A DNA stretch of 64,000 bases, from contig CAUGTZ010000006.1 of assembly GCA_959602645.1 (NCBI GenBank), positions 1 through 64,000 of the forward strand, given 5' to 3'. The DNA comes from an uncultured Collinsella sp. GTDB taxonomy: Bacteria > Actinomycetota > Coriobacteriia > Coriobacteriales > Coriobacteriaceae. The translations under genes and the position numbers were made by a program. Positions 1 through 8,490 of this stretch are shown here, in pieces. The first letter of the stretch is position 1. Each line of letters opens with the position of its first letter. Under the pieces are notes generated by a model, which had not been told where the DNA came from, did not search any database, and worked only from the letters and a program-made list of their open reading frames with translations.

Positions 1-27
1 CGCGCCGCGCTGGGAAGGGCCGCGTAG

Positions 28-192
28 CGGTCCAAGAAATCGTCCGCAGTCCCATATGACTTAACGGGAATGTCCGAGCAGTGCCGGAGTCTCCATCTGG
101 ATTGTTCCGACTGGAACATCAGCCCGAATACACTGCATAGCGACTCCAACAAGAACGTCCCCGGCGTAATCCTTCCCAAGGCATGGCAATAG
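28..192 (+). pseudogene. Possible 3' remnant of an unidentified plus-strand gene
   Basis: An open plus-strand frame runs from just after an in-frame TAG at 25-27 to a TAG at 190-192, encoding about 54 residues that end in GVILPKAWQ. I do not recognise a family. It lies just before a strong hairpin, as expected for the end of a transcription unit whose beginning is left of the window. It could equally be non-coding. Low confidence. Confidence 0.2.
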
Positions 193-213
193 ACAAGTTC
201 AAGTGAACGCATG

Positions 214-245
214 AAGGTGGCTCCCGAACCATCGGGAGCCACCTT
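214..245. terminator. Hairpin terminator between converging units
   Basis: A perfect 14-bp inverted repeat (214-227 with 232-245, loop ACCA) lies between the plus-strand remnant and the end of the minus-strand gene at 275. There is no clear T-tract on either side, so its strength is uncertain. Its position suits a bidirectional transcription stop. Confidence 0.55.
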
Positions 246-274
246 CGCAATTCAACAGATGGGAAAACCGACTG

Positions 275-1708
275 CTAATTCAATTTGACCCAGATGGCGG
301 GACGGACTCCGAGCAAGTCATCCTGCTCGCTCCCGTCATCGCCAAATTTGATGTCGCCCATCTTGCACACGTAATTGGCTAGGGGCTGCCCGACATAGTA
401 GAAATCACTATAGTCTGAGCTGCCGCTGTACTTCTCGACGGTAGAGGTCCACCAGTCCTTAACTTTATCGTCCTTCACTGACTTTGCGTACCGGAAATCG
501 TCCGATAGTGCGGGTTCGCAAAGGAGAAAGGAGTTGAGAATCGTGACGTCTCCGTCGATGAGGCCCCGCTCGACATCGCTGAAGGCGAAATCCCTGAAGC
601 TGCCGTTCAGATAGTCGTATAGCGAGCTGGACTTGAAATCGGTTGCGTCGCCTTGCGTATCGAACGCCATCTCGTCGATGCACTGCTGGGTTACGAGAAG
701 GGCCCGTCCGTCCTCCTTGTCGACTACGATCCATCTGATCGGTCTGCCGGCGATTGCGGCGCCCTTGTAGGCCGCCAGCCCACCCGAATAGGTCCCGAAC
801 TCGACGGTCTGCCCAATCGACTTGCTGTCGATTACCTCCTGCTCCGCCTTCATGTCCGCCCGCGCTTCGAGCATGGACGGCAGGAGCGAGATGGCGACCA
901 TGACGGCAGGCAGGACGATGCCCGCGACGGCTGCGACGGCTATCTTCTTCCTCCTTTTCGAGAGGTTCGCAATCTTCATGCCGGCCTCTCTTGCCTTCTC
1001 GCCCGAATCCCCGTAGCCCTGCTCGGCCAGCCTCTCGAGGCTCTCCTTGGCGGCTTCAGCTTCCTTCCTGTTGCCCTTCTCGAGTATCGTGACGCTCGTC
1101 TTGTAGACCCTGTCCCTTCTGGATTCATCCAGGAACGCGGCATCTTCCAGATCCGCCATTTTCTCGCGCACGGCGCCGCAGTTCCAGCAGGTACCGCGCT
1201 TGAGGTTCACCGCACCGCAGCCGCACTGCCACCACCCGTCGTGTTCGGAATGGACGCCCGCGCATTTGAAGGTATCGGCCCCCATCTCGGAGAGCAGGAC
1301 ATCGCGTTCCGACTCCTCGACCCCGTTGAGTGCGAGTGGCGCGGGGCTATCGATGTCGATCGGGTCGCCGAAGGAGGTCTCGCCGTCCGCTCGGGTCACA
1401 ACGGCACGCGAGCCGGTGATAACAGACAGCTTGATTCTCACCGCCTTGGGCCTGAGCACCTCGCCGGCGGGCAGGTCGGCATCTAGGAGCGAGAAGTCGA
1501 CGGTCTCCGTCTCCCCTCCCTCGCCCTCGAGCCCGACAGTGAACTCTATGCGGCTGATGGGTTTCGTCGATACGTTGACGATCTTTGTTTGGAGGAAGCA
1601 GGCTCCCGTCTCGGTGTCTCTGGAGGCTTGGATGGCTAACATCCTGACAGGGCAAAGCTCCTGCCAGGAGGGGTTGGCGTCGCGGTAGGCGATCTTGTAT
1701 TTCGACAT
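275..1708 (-). CDS. Membrane protein with zinc ribbon and DUF6273-like C-terminal domain
   Basis: Predicted 477-residue protein of unknown function. Residues 1-140 look like a beta-rich N-terminal domain. Residues 162-177 hold a zinc-ribbon motif (Cys162, Cys164, Cys174, Cys177). A Lys/Glu-rich helical part follows, then one membrane span at about 257-277 preceded by RRKK. The rest (about 297-477) resembles the DUF6273 family, with RWIVVDKEDGRALLVT, a central WWTS and a terminal GVRPAIWVKL. The order suggests a cytoplasmic zinc-binding end and an extracytoplasmic DUF6273 domain. The ATG lies 2 bp after the stop of the small membrane gene at 1711, so the two are probably co-transcribed. DUF6273 has no established function that I can name. 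The same domain type recurs in the broken gene at 2206. Confidence 0.75.
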   Translation of the reverse strand: MSKYKIAYRDANPSWQELCPVRMLAIQASRDTETGACFLQTKIVNVSTKPISRIEFTVGLEGEGGETETVDFSLLDADLPAGEVLRPKAVRIKLSVITGSRAVVTRADGETSFGDPIDIDSPAPLALNGVEESERDVLLSEMGADTFKCAGVHSEHDGWWQCGCGAVNLKRGTCWNCGAVREKMADLEDAAFLDESRRDRVYKTSVTILEKGNRKEAEAAKESLERLAEQGYGDSGEKAREAGMKIANLSKRRKKIAVAAVAGIVLPAVMVAISLLPSMLEARADMKAEQEVIDSKSIGQTVEFGTYSGGLAAYKGAAIAGRPIRWIVVDKEDGRALLVTQQCIDEMAFDTQGDATDFKSSSLYDYLNGSFRDFAFSDVERGLIDGDVTILNSFLLCEPALSDDFRYAKSVKDDKVKDWWTSTVEKYSGSSDYSDFYYVGQPLANYVCKMGDIKFGDDGSEQDDLLGVRPAIWVKLN

Positions 1709-1710
1709 TA

Positions 1711-1959
1711 CTACACCTCGGGCAGGGCGTCTTCGTCCCTTTGTGCGCTGGGCGCCGGTGCCGCTCGGTCGGGCAGAGCGCAGACGATCAGGCCGACCAT
1801 GAGCGCGGTGCCGAAAAGGCCGATGAACCAGAGGATTCCCGCGCCATTGGTGTAATGCCCCTTGGCCCTGGCAATCTTAACGAGCTCCGCTACGCCGCAG
1901 ATGTTGGCGGCGATCGCCAAGAGAGGCAGGAAGAAGATTATCAGCTCCAGGCTTCTCAT
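1711..1959 (-). CDS. Small two-span membrane protein
   Basis: An 82-residue protein starting MRSLELIIFFLPLLAI. It has two hydrophobic stretches (about 5-25 and 42-63) separated by a short charged loop (KIARAKGHYTNG) and ends in an acidic, Pro/Ala-rich tail. The start is the ATG at 1959, with a modest Shine-Dalgarno (AAGGGA) upstream. Its stop is 2 bp before the start of the zinc-ribbon/DUF6273 gene, so it is the promoter-proximal gene of that pair. The topology resembles small DUF4190- or TM2-like envelope proteins, but I cannot assign a family. A longer overlapping open frame in this region looks like chance. Confidence 0.6.
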   Translation of the reverse strand: MRSLELIIFFLPLLAIAANICGVAELVKIARAKGHYTNGAGILWFIGLFGTALMVGLIVCALPDRAAPAPSAQRDEDALPEV

Positions 1960-2205
1960 TTTTGGTCCCTTCTTCTCGACCGCCCGCCTCGACACCGGCG
2001 GTCCTCCGTAACTTCCTGTAACACCAATTCTGCTGTCCTCACCTGCGAATTTGTTGAGCAGCAAATTCGATTGTGTGAGCGGTCGGTTAAGCTGAGCAGA
2101 CGTTGGGCTAATTACTCTTTGCCGCTGCGGCAAGTCCAGCGCAACCTTTTGGAATAGTCCTACGCTCAAGCCGTTTCTATTCACCCTGAGCGAAGGGAGT
2201 CGCAT

Positions 2206-3222
2206 ATGCATGCAGCGGTAATTAACCTTCGGGGGGGGGTATCTCCTAGAGGTATCCGCCTTCGTGGGCAATCTATCATCGAGTACGTCCTGATTATCGC
2301 GGTCATCGGCCTGGTGATCGTGTTCGCGGGACCCAGCGTGGCCGGGGCCATCCGAAACCAGTTCAACCTGGTCGGCAACACGGTGAACAGCGGGGCGACC
2401 GGTGGCGTCGAGGGCGGTGGAACATCCGGTGGCGGCTCCACAGGGGCCGATTCCGCGACCGTCCAGGCGGCCATCGCCAAGGACGCGAAGGACTGGACGC
2501 TCGGTGAGCAGAAGGCCGTGGCAGAGGACATCGCCACGAAGGGCAAGGCGTCTCCCGCCTACGCCAAGGCGAAGGCCGCCATGGATGCCGGCACCAAGTT
2601 CACAATGAAGCTCACCGATGGGAAGACGCTCGAATACCGCATCATCGGCATCAACCATGACGATTTGGCCGACGGCTCGGGCTAGGCGGGGCTGACGTTC
2701 CTCACCACCTCGACGGGTATTTCGCCCCGCATGAACGCCACCGACACCAACGCCGGTGGCCGGGAGAAGTCGGAGCTCAGCGCGAAGATGAACTCCGGCG
2801 AGATCTGGAGCCTCATGCCGCCCGATTTCCAGTCCAAGGTGAAGACCGTCAGGAAGCTCACGAACAACGTCGGCGGAATCGATAAGAACGCCGCCGTAAC
2901 CGCGACCTCGGACAGGCTGTTCCTTCTCAGCTACTCCGAGATCGCGCCCTGCACCTCCCATTGGACCTCCGACTTCACTTCCCTTTGGGCCTCTGACTAC
3001 CCCTGGAGTTCCTCCGAGGGTAGCCAGTACGAGGCCTTCAAGGGCAAGGTGACGAATAACGATAATCCCAACTCTGCCATTGTCATTAGCAGCTTATGGT
3101 GGGTGCGTTCGGTGTTACCGAAACTTTCTGCGTACTTCCTCGACGTCACCGGCACTGGCAGGCCGTCGCGTGGCGACGACGCGAGCGCTTCGCTTTGCGT
3201 CTGCCCCGCTTGGTGCTTCTAG
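2206..3222 (+). pseudogene. Flp-type pilin / DUF6273 fusion interrupted by an in-frame TAG
   Basis: The reading frame from ATG 2206 (SD AAGGGAG, 6 nt spacing) to TAG 3222 is continuous except for one TAG at 2683-2685. The N-terminal part has a class III (Flp/TadE-like) prepilin signal, GQSIIEYVLIIAVIGL, with a likely prepilin-peptidase cut between Gly21 and Gln22 and Glu at +5. A Gly/Ser linker, an Ala/Lys-rich helical part and the start of a DUF6273-like domain (LEYRIIGINHDD) follow. Beyond the stop the frame continues the same domain (MNSGEIWSLMPPDF, LWWVRSVLPK) and ends CPAWCF. The stop therefore cuts one protein of about 338 residues after residue 159. Either the gene is inactivated or the codon is read through. 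A 9-G tract near the 5' end offers a second possible switch. Confidence 0.8.
2231..2239 (+). repeat. 9-G homopolymer in the pilin-DUF6273 gene
   Basis: Nine consecutive G bases cover codons 9-12, upstream of the prepilin signal. A one-base slip would shift the whole reading frame, so the tract could act as an on/off switch. Phase variation is inferred only. Confidence 0.7.
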
Positions 3223-3245
3223 CCTGTCTTCTAGCTTGTCTAGCG

Positions 3246-3280
3246 AAAAGCCTGCGCAACTTCGCGCGGGCTTTTCTTTT
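3246..3280 (+). terminator. Intrinsic terminator of the pilin-DUF6273 gene
   Basis: A 12-bp stem with one G-T wobble (3246-3257 with 3264-3275) is followed by CTTTTCTTTT on the plus strand. It lies 24 bp beyond the TAG at 3222 and closes that unit. Confidence 0.8.
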
Positions 3281-3299
3281 GGCGGTTACTCGAACGGTC

Positions 3300-3680
3300 T
3301 GATGTTCGTGGCACAGGTAGTCGGCTTGAGGAGAAATGGGGTCGTACAGCGGCTCTCAGAGCGCCCGCCGCACTCCCCCGCCATTACCTCAGCTGCGCCC
3401 TCGTATAAAGTTCATCCCGCTTGGCGTTTCGTTGCAATCGCCCACTTGTCTACCGATTAAATGAACTACTGGAATAAATACAGCGACACGCTTGTTCGTC
3501 ACAGTCGCTATATCCGTGTAAATCGCCGCGATAAATACAGCCTGTACTCGGCTGTATACCAGCTACGCGTATGTAGATTCATATCGCGTTAATAAATCGG
3601 CTCAAGCGCGTGCAAAACGCGCAAGTAGCCGCAAAAGGCGATTATCGCGTAGGTAGATTTTTGGCACCCTGTTGCTTAAA
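3300..3680. other. Intergenic region without a gene, with short repeats
   Basis: No credible coding frame. The segment is AT-richer than its surroundings and has two copies of ATAAATACAGC (about 3473 and 3531) and several small dyads such as GCGAC...GTCGC. These could be remnants of a mobile element or regulatory RNA. I cannot assign a role. Confidence 0.4.
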
Positions 3681-3682
3681 AC

Positions 3683-3711
3683 AAAAAAGGTCAGGCACTA
3701 AGTGCCTGACC
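3683..3711 (-). terminator. Terminator of tRNA-Pro
   Basis: A perfect 10-bp stem (3689-3698 with 3702-3711) is followed on the minus strand by TTTTTTG. It lies 10 bp beyond the tRNA-Pro 3' end. Confidence 0.85.
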
Positions 3712-3721
3712 TGCAAACTTC

Positions 3722-3798
<77 letters not shown>

Positions 3799-3840
3799 AA
3801 GCTTTTGTTTGTTGCTCTGCTCTCGCTCACAACAGGGATT

Positions 3841-3870
3841 ATATTAACCCGAAACTTTGGCCTTGTGCAA
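3841..3870 (-). promoter_or_regulatory. Promoter of tRNA-Pro
   Basis: On the minus strand, TTGCAC (3865-3870) and TAATAT (3841-3846) are separated by 18 bp, upstream of the tRNA-Pro 5' end. It overlaps the end of the coaBC transcription unit. Confidence 0.6.
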
Positions 3871-3878
3871 GAACTTTT

Positions 3879-5090
3879 TTAATTATTTTTGAGCAAGTCC
3901 AAAATTGTATCTGCGAGCTGGGGTTTTGTTAGCACGGGAAGTTCCTGCGTCCCTGCTGTGCTAACAATCCAGGCCTTATTGGTGTCGGTTCCAAAGCCCG
4001 AATCGGCGCGCGTGACATCGTTGGCGATGATCGCATCGCAGCCCTTGCGGGCCAATTTACGCTCAGCGTACTCCAAGACGTTATCGGTCTCGGCTGCAAA
4101 GCCGATCACGCACCGCTCTCCCTTTTGGCGCGAAAGCTCAGCCAAAATATCAACGGTCTCGACGAGCTCGATGCGATTCAAGCGTTCGTTGGCCTTTTTG
4201 AGCTTGTGGTCCGCAGGGGCCGCGGGCGTGTAGTCGGCGACGGCTGCCGCGCAAATGGCAGCGTCGGCCGTCAGGAAGGCGTTTAACGCCGCCTGCAGCA
4301 TCTCTGCGGCGGTCTGCACGCGCACGCACTCTACGCCGTGGGGAACGTCGAGCGATGTCGGTCCCAGCACGAGCGTGACGGCGGCACCGCGACGTGCGGC
4401 CTCCCCCGCCAGGGCGATACCCATCTTGCCCGAAGAACGGTTGCCAATGAAGCGCACGGGGTCGATCGGCTCATGCGTGGGGCCGGCAGTGATGACGATG
4501 CGCTTGCCTGCGAGGTCCTGGGGCGCGGGGTTGAATACCTCGCAGATGGCCTCAACGATGTCCTCGGGCTCGCTCATGCGTCCCGTGTCCACGTCGCCGC
4601 AGGCAAGGTAGCCGCTGCCGGGTCCCACCACATGGACGCCACGGTCGCGCAACGTGGCTATATTGGCCTGCGTCGCCGGCGCCTTCCACATGCCATTGTT
4701 CATGGCCGGCGCGATCACAATGGGTCGCGGCGTGGCGAGCAGCGTGGTGGAGATGAGGTCGTCGGCGATGCCGTTGGCCATCTTGGCGATGATATTGGCC
4801 GTCGCGGGCGCCACGATCACCAGATCGGGTTCCTGCGCGAGTGAAATGTGGTGGATGGGGTCGGAGGGGTCGTCGAACAGACCCACGGCGACGGGCTCGT
4901 TGGTGAGCGCACGGAAGGTAAGCGGCCCCACAAACTCGGTGGCATGCTCGCTCATAACGACCTTGACGCGCGCGCCGCGCTTTTGCAGCAGGCGCACGAT
5001 ATTGCACGACTTATAGGCGGCGATCCCGCCGGTAATACCCAGCAGGATCGTTTTTCCCTCAAGTTGCATTGAATTGTTGGGCGCCGCCAT
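3879..5090 (-). CDS. coaBC: Bifunctional phosphopantothenoylcysteine decarboxylase / phosphopantothenate-cysteine ligase
   Basis: A 403-residue fused CoaB-CoaC enzyme of coenzyme A synthesis. It joins cysteine to 4'-phosphopantothenate (CTP-dependent ligase) and decarboxylates the product (FMN flavoprotein). The N-terminal CoaC half shows LLGITGGIAAYKS, the catalytic His in PIHHIS, the PAMN motif (APAMNNGMW) and the cysteine-containing GYLACGDVDTGR. The C-terminal CoaB half has ITAGPTHEPIDPVRFIGNRS, with the NRSSGKMG motif, and KLKKANE. The ATG at 5090 has an AGGAAG Shine-Dalgarno and lies 3 bp after the upstream stop. It is the last gene of the long housekeeping operon. Length is normal for the family. 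Confidence 0.95.
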   Translation of the reverse strand: MAAPNNSMQLEGKTILLGITGGIAAYKSCNIVRLLQKRGARVKVVMSEHATEFVGPLTFRALTNEPVAVGLFDDPSDPIHHISLAQEPDLVIVAPATANIIAKMANGIADDLISTTLLATPRPIVIAPAMNNGMWKAPATQANIATLRDRGVHVVGPGSGYLACGDVDTGRMSEPEDIVEAICEVFNPAPQDLAGKRIVITAGPTHEPIDPVRFIGNRSSGKMGIALAGEAARRGAAVTLVLGPTSLDVPHGVECVRVQTAAEMLQAALNAFLTADAAICAAAVADYTPAAPADHKLKKANERLNRIELVETVDILAELSRQKGERCVIGFAAETDNVLEYAERKLARKGCDAIIANDVTRADSGFGTDTNKAWIVSTAGTQELPVLTKPQLADTILDLLKNN

Positions 5091-5093
5091 CGT

Positions 5094-5813
5094 TTAAGCT
5101 TCCTTGCTCGGGAGCACCAGCAGACGGTGGCAGTACGGGCAGTGCGTAATCTCACTACCGTCGTGGTTGAGGTCGCTCATGGACGATGCTTGCAGCGCGG
5201 TGTGGCAGACCGTAGGGATGTTGCCCTTGATGGTCTCGACGGCCAGGCCGCGGAACTGCTTGAGCAGGCGCTCATAATCGGTGAGCACGTCGGTCGGCAG
5301 CGTAGCGGCAAGGGCGGTGCGCTCCTTGGTGGCGGCGTCAATCTGGGCCTGCAGGTCGGCGGCCTTGGCGCGGGCGGCCTTGGTATCGGCCTTCACACCC
5401 TCCTCGAACTTGGCGATGATGGCCTGCGCGCGAGCCTCGCGGTCGAGCGCCTCCTTATGGGCGACGACGACATCCTTGCGGGTGTGCTCGATCTTGTCCA
5501 GACGCTTTGCCAGGGTGGCGAGTTCATTCTCCAGGTCCTGAACCTCGCGGTAGTCGGAACCATCGACGTGACGCTTCTTGGCAGCCTCGATGGCGTTGTT
5601 GGTCTGAATCTCGGTGGTGTTGAGATCGTCGAGCTCAATGTCCAGATCCTTGCGCTGAGCGTAGAGCTTGGTCATCTCGGACTTGAGCTTCACATAGGTC
5701 TTGCGTTTGGAAGCGAGCTCCTTGAGCTCCGGCATATTGGCAAGTTCGCTCTTGTTGCGGGCGAGCTCCAAATCGATCTGTTGCAGCTTGAGTAGCGTAG
5801 CGCCGGCGCTCAT
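5094..5813 (-). CDS. Coiled-coil C4 zinc-ribbon protein
   Basis: A 239-residue protein starting MSAGATLLKLQQIDLE. Most of it (about 8-180) is a charged coiled coil rich in Lys, Glu, Leu and Ala. The C-terminus has a zinc ribbon with cysteines in VCHTALQ and HCPYCHRLLV. This matches the bacterial family often found next to Nif3-like genes (C4-type zinc-ribbon, formerly DUF164). Its role is not settled; nucleic-acid or protein binding is usually assumed. I chose the ATG at 5813 over one 36 bp further out: it overlaps the nif3 stop as ATGA and has an AAGGAG Shine-Dalgarno. That arrangement indicates translational coupling with nif3. Confidence 0.85.
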   Translation of the reverse strand: MSAGATLLKLQQIDLELARNKSELANMPELKELASKRKTYVKLKSEMTKLYAQRKDLDIELDDLNTTEIQTNNAIEAAKKRHVDGSDYREVQDLENELATLAKRLDKIEHTRKDVVVAHKEALDREARAQAIIAKFEEGVKADTKAARAKAADLQAQIDAATKERTALAATLPTDVLTDYERLLKQFRGLAVETIKGNIPTVCHTALQASSMSDLNHDGSEITHCPYCHRLLVLPSKEA

Positions 5814-6619
5814 AAGTTCTCTCCTTTTGTCACAGTCCACCATTGGCAAGGGTTCAGTATTTTAATCGTATGACGGGGGTCGACCCCGGCGTCAACTGCA
5901 GAGTTCATCAAGATATCCACGAACGGCTCTTCGGAGCGGTCGTGGCCGAGTAGTATCACGCCCAGGCCACGCAAGGCAAGGTCCTGCGCCACGTGGTAGC
6001 CAGCTTCTCCAGTCACAATAACATCTGCGCCTGCGGCGATGGCAAGCTCACCAAAATCGCCGAGGGAGCCGCCCAGAATGGCAACGGTGCGGCACGGGTG
6101 CTCGGCTTCGCCCCATACGCGCGGGTCACTGCCATAGGTCGTGGCGGCACGATTGGTGAGATCGCGCAGGTTGCAGGCGTCATGGAGGGTCGCAAGTGCG
6201 CCCAGACCGGTGAGCTCAGGCTCGTCCACATGCTCCAGCGAGCTCATGGGCTCTGCGCCCAGCAAATCGCTCAGGCGAACGCGCGCTTCGTGCGAGCGGT
6301 CCAGGTTGGTGTGAAGCGAGATGATGCTCACGCCGCAACGAGCCGCTTCGTACAGCGCAGCGCTGCACTGGGGACGTGCGGAATCGGCCGGACAAAAGGC
6401 CTCGGGCGCCTTGATATAGATGGGATGATGAGTCAGCAGCACGTTGGCGCCCGCCTCGAGAGCGCGGTGCACGTTGGCCTCGGTCGCGTCGAGTGCGCAG
6501 GCAACACCGGTGATCTTTGCAGCGGGATCTCCCACAGATAGCCCAACATGATCCCAGCCCTCGGCGTCCGCCTTGGGGTAGCGCGCCAGCAGCGCACGTT
6601 CAAGCTCGGAGACAATCAT
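5810..6619 (-). CDS. Nif3-like dinuclear metal hydrolase family protein
   Basis: A 269-residue Nif3/YbgI (DUF34) family protein, also annotated as GTP cyclohydrolase I type 2-like. Visible metal-ligand motifs are LLTHHPIYIK near residue 63, SLHTNLD near 99 and the C-terminal TGEAGYHVAQD. The family forms toroidal hexamers with a two-metal site; the physiological substrate is not firmly known. Both ends overlap neighbours by 4 bp (ATGA with the desulfurase upstream and the zinc-ribbon gene downstream), so it lies in a translationally coupled trio. Confidence 0.9.
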   Translation of the reverse strand: MIVSELERALLARYPKADAEGWDHVGLSVGDPAAKITGVACALDATEANVHRALEAGANVLLTHHPIYIKAPEAFCPADSARPQCSAALYEAARCGVSIISLHTNLDRSHEARVRLSDLLGAEPMSSLEHVDEPELTGLGALATLHDACNLRDLTNRAATTYGSDPRVWGEAEHPCRTVAILGGSLGDFGELAIAAGADVIVTGEAGYHVAQDLALRGLGVILLGHDRSEEPFVDILMNSAVDAGVDPRHTIKILNPCQWWTVTKGENL

Positions 6620-7794
6620 GCGGCACCTACGATCGAGAGCAGCGCACTTGCAAAGTCGTCCAGATCGCTCGGATCCACGCGGTCATCGAAGGAAATGCGC
6701 AGTGCGCCCAGTGCCTGCTCGCGACCAATGCCCATGGCGCTGAGCACGTGGCTCGGGTCCATGTTGCCGCTCGAGCAAGCCGATCCGGCCGAAACCTCAA
6801 AGCCGGCGGCATCGAGCTTGATGATGAGCTCCTCGGAGTCCATGCCGTCGACGTAGATTGAAACCATACCTGGCAGACGATCGGCCTGCGCGTAGTCGCC
6901 CATCGTGGCGTGAATGCGAGGATGGGCCGTAAGCGTGGCGTAGAGCTTATCGGACAAGGTCTGCAGTTCCGCGCGCTCCTGGGCCACGTGGGGCGCCAGC
7001 GTACTGGCGGCAGCGGCAAAAGCCAACTGCGTGCGCAGATCCTGCGTACCGGCGCGACGGCCGGCCTCCTGTCCACCGCCAAAGATGCGGGGGCGCAGCG
7101 GCGTGCGGGTCTTTACGTAGAGCGCGCCGGATGCCACGGGGCCGCCAATCTTGTGGGCGGCAACGGACATGGCGTCGACGCCCAGCTCGGCGGCATCGAG
7201 CGGAATGTGCAGGTAGCCCTGGATGGCATCGGTATGGAACAGGGCGCCCACGGTATGCGCGGCGGCGGCAAGCTCGCGGATGGGCTGCACCACACCGGTC
7301 TCGTTGTTGGCGACCATAATGCTCACGAGCGCTACGTCGTCGCCCAACAGCTCGACAAGCGCGGCAGGCTCAATGTAGCCCGCGCGGTAGGGCTGCACCA
7401 GGTCGACGGTAAAGCCGGCGGCACGCAGCAGCGGCAGGTTGTCCAGAATCGAATCGTGCTCGATGGCCGAAACGATGACACGATCGCGCTTGCGATCGCG
7501 CTGACGAGCGCCCTCGGCAAGACCGAGCAGCGCCAGCTGGTTAGCCTCGGTGCCGCCGTTGGTAAGGATGATCTCGGACGGGCGAACGCGTACGCCAAAG
7601 CTACGGGCGATCTCGCGACGGGCGACTTCCAGGCGTGCGGCGGCCTTGCGGCCGAGCGAGTGCAGCGAGTTGGGGTTGACGCCGGCAAGCTCGCTGTCGT
7701 CGTACTCGCGCTGCGCAAGGAGCGCCTCGGCGCGCATGGGCGTCGAGGCGGCATAGTCAAGATTCACGGGTATGCGGTTTTGACCTGCGGTCAT
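6616..7794 (-). CDS. Cysteine desulfurase (NifS/IscS-like)
   Basis: A 392-residue PLP-dependent class V aminotransferase-fold enzyme that removes sulfur from cysteine as a persulfide for Fe-S clusters or thio-modified tRNA. The N-terminal VNLDYAASTPMR, the cofactor contacts TNGGTEANQ and SAIEHDSIL, the Schiff-base Lys215 in AAHKIGGP and the persulfide Cys340 in SAGSACSSGN are all present. No iscU or other Fe-S assembly gene lies beside it. Sulfur transfer to tRNA (MnmA/ThiI type) is as plausible as cluster assembly. Its TGA overlaps the nif3 ATG. Confidence 0.93.
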   Translation of the reverse strand: MTAGQNRIPVNLDYAASTPMRAEALLAQREYDDSELAGVNPNSLHSLGRKAAARLEVARREIARSFGVRVRPSEIILTNGGTEANQLALLGLAEGARQRDRKRDRVIVSAIEHDSILDNLPLLRAAGFTVDLVQPYRAGYIEPAALVELLGDDVALVSIMVANNETGVVQPIRELAAAAHTVGALFHTDAIQGYLHIPLDAAELGVDAMSVAAHKIGGPVASGALYVKTRTPLRPRIFGGGQEAGRRAGTQDLRTQLAFAAAASTLAPHVAQERAELQTLSDKLYATLTAHPRIHATMGDYAQADRLPGMVSIYVDGMDSEELIIKLDAAGFEVSAGSACSSGNMDPSHVLSAMGIGREQALGALRISFDDRVDPSDLDDFASALLSIVGAA

Positions 7795-7800
7795 AAGGGT

Positions 7801-8472
7801 TTATGCCTCCTGTGCGGCCTCGTTGCCCAGCTTCTGCAGCAGCGCAACCTCGGCGGCGGGATCTTCGGACTTAAATACGGCGGAGCCGGCTACGAGCACG
7901 TTGGCGCCGGCCTTGACGACCTCGGCGATGTTCTTGGAAGAGATACCGCCATCGACCTCGATCAGGGGCGAAACGCCGTGGCGCTTACACATGGCCGTAA
8001 GCTCGTGCAGTTTGGCAATAGTACCAGGGATAAAGCTCTGGCCGCCAAAGCCGGGGTTCACGCTCATGAGCAGCACCATGTCGACAACGTCGATGATGCT
8101 CTCGAGTACGCACACGGGGGTAGCGGGGTTGAGCACTACGCCGGCCTTGACGCCGCGCTGCTGCAGATGGGTAAGCGTGCGGTGCAGGTGCGTGGAGGCC
8201 TCGTAATGCACGGTGATCATATCGGCACCGGCGTCGGCGTACCAATCGACCGTCTCGTCGGGGTTCGACACCATGAGGTGCGCGTCGGCCGGTACGTCGG
8301 TGGAGCGCTTGACGGCCTTGAGGATATCGACGCCAAAGGTGAGGTTGCCGGTAAAATGACCGTCCATAACGTCAAAGTGCACGTAGTCGGCGCCGGCGAT
8401 CTTGTCGAGCTCGCCTTTCAGGTTGGCCATGTCGGCCGAGAGGACGGACGGAGCGATTTTGATGGAACCCAT
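7801..8472 (-). CDS. rpe: Ribulose-phosphate 3-epimerase
   Basis: A 223-residue TIM-barrel enzyme interconverting ribulose 5-phosphate and xylulose 5-phosphate in the pentose phosphate pathway. Family motifs are present: IAPSVLSAD at the N-terminus, VHFDVMDGHFTGNLTFG (metal ligands), AHLMVSNP, MSVNPGFGGQSFIP and EVDGGISSKN. The length is normal. It lies between gpsA (18 bp upstream) and the cysteine desulfurase (6 bp downstream), within the same minus-strand run. Confidence 0.96.
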   Translation of the reverse strand: MGSIKIAPSVLSADMANLKGELDKIAGADYVHFDVMDGHFTGNLTFGVDILKAVKRSTDVPADAHLMVSNPDETVDWYADAGADMITVHYEASTHLHRTLTHLQQRGVKAGVVLNPATPVCVLESIIDVVDMVLLMSVNPGFGGQSFIPGTIAKLHELTAMCKRHGVSPLIEVDGGISSKNIAEVVKAGANVLVAGSAVFKSEDPAAEVALLQKLGNEAAQEA

Positions 8473-8490
8473 GGTAGTAGCCTTTCTGCG

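Noticed and set aside
1960..2961. Upstream extension of the small membrane gene at 1711 into a 416-codon frame
   Set aside because: The added residues run antisense through the pilin-DUF6273 gene and have no family character; only the last 82 codons look real.
3473..3560. Repeated ATAAATACAGC as a possible CRISPR or iteron array
   Set aside because: Only two copies with unequal surroundings; no regular spacing and no cas or rep genes.
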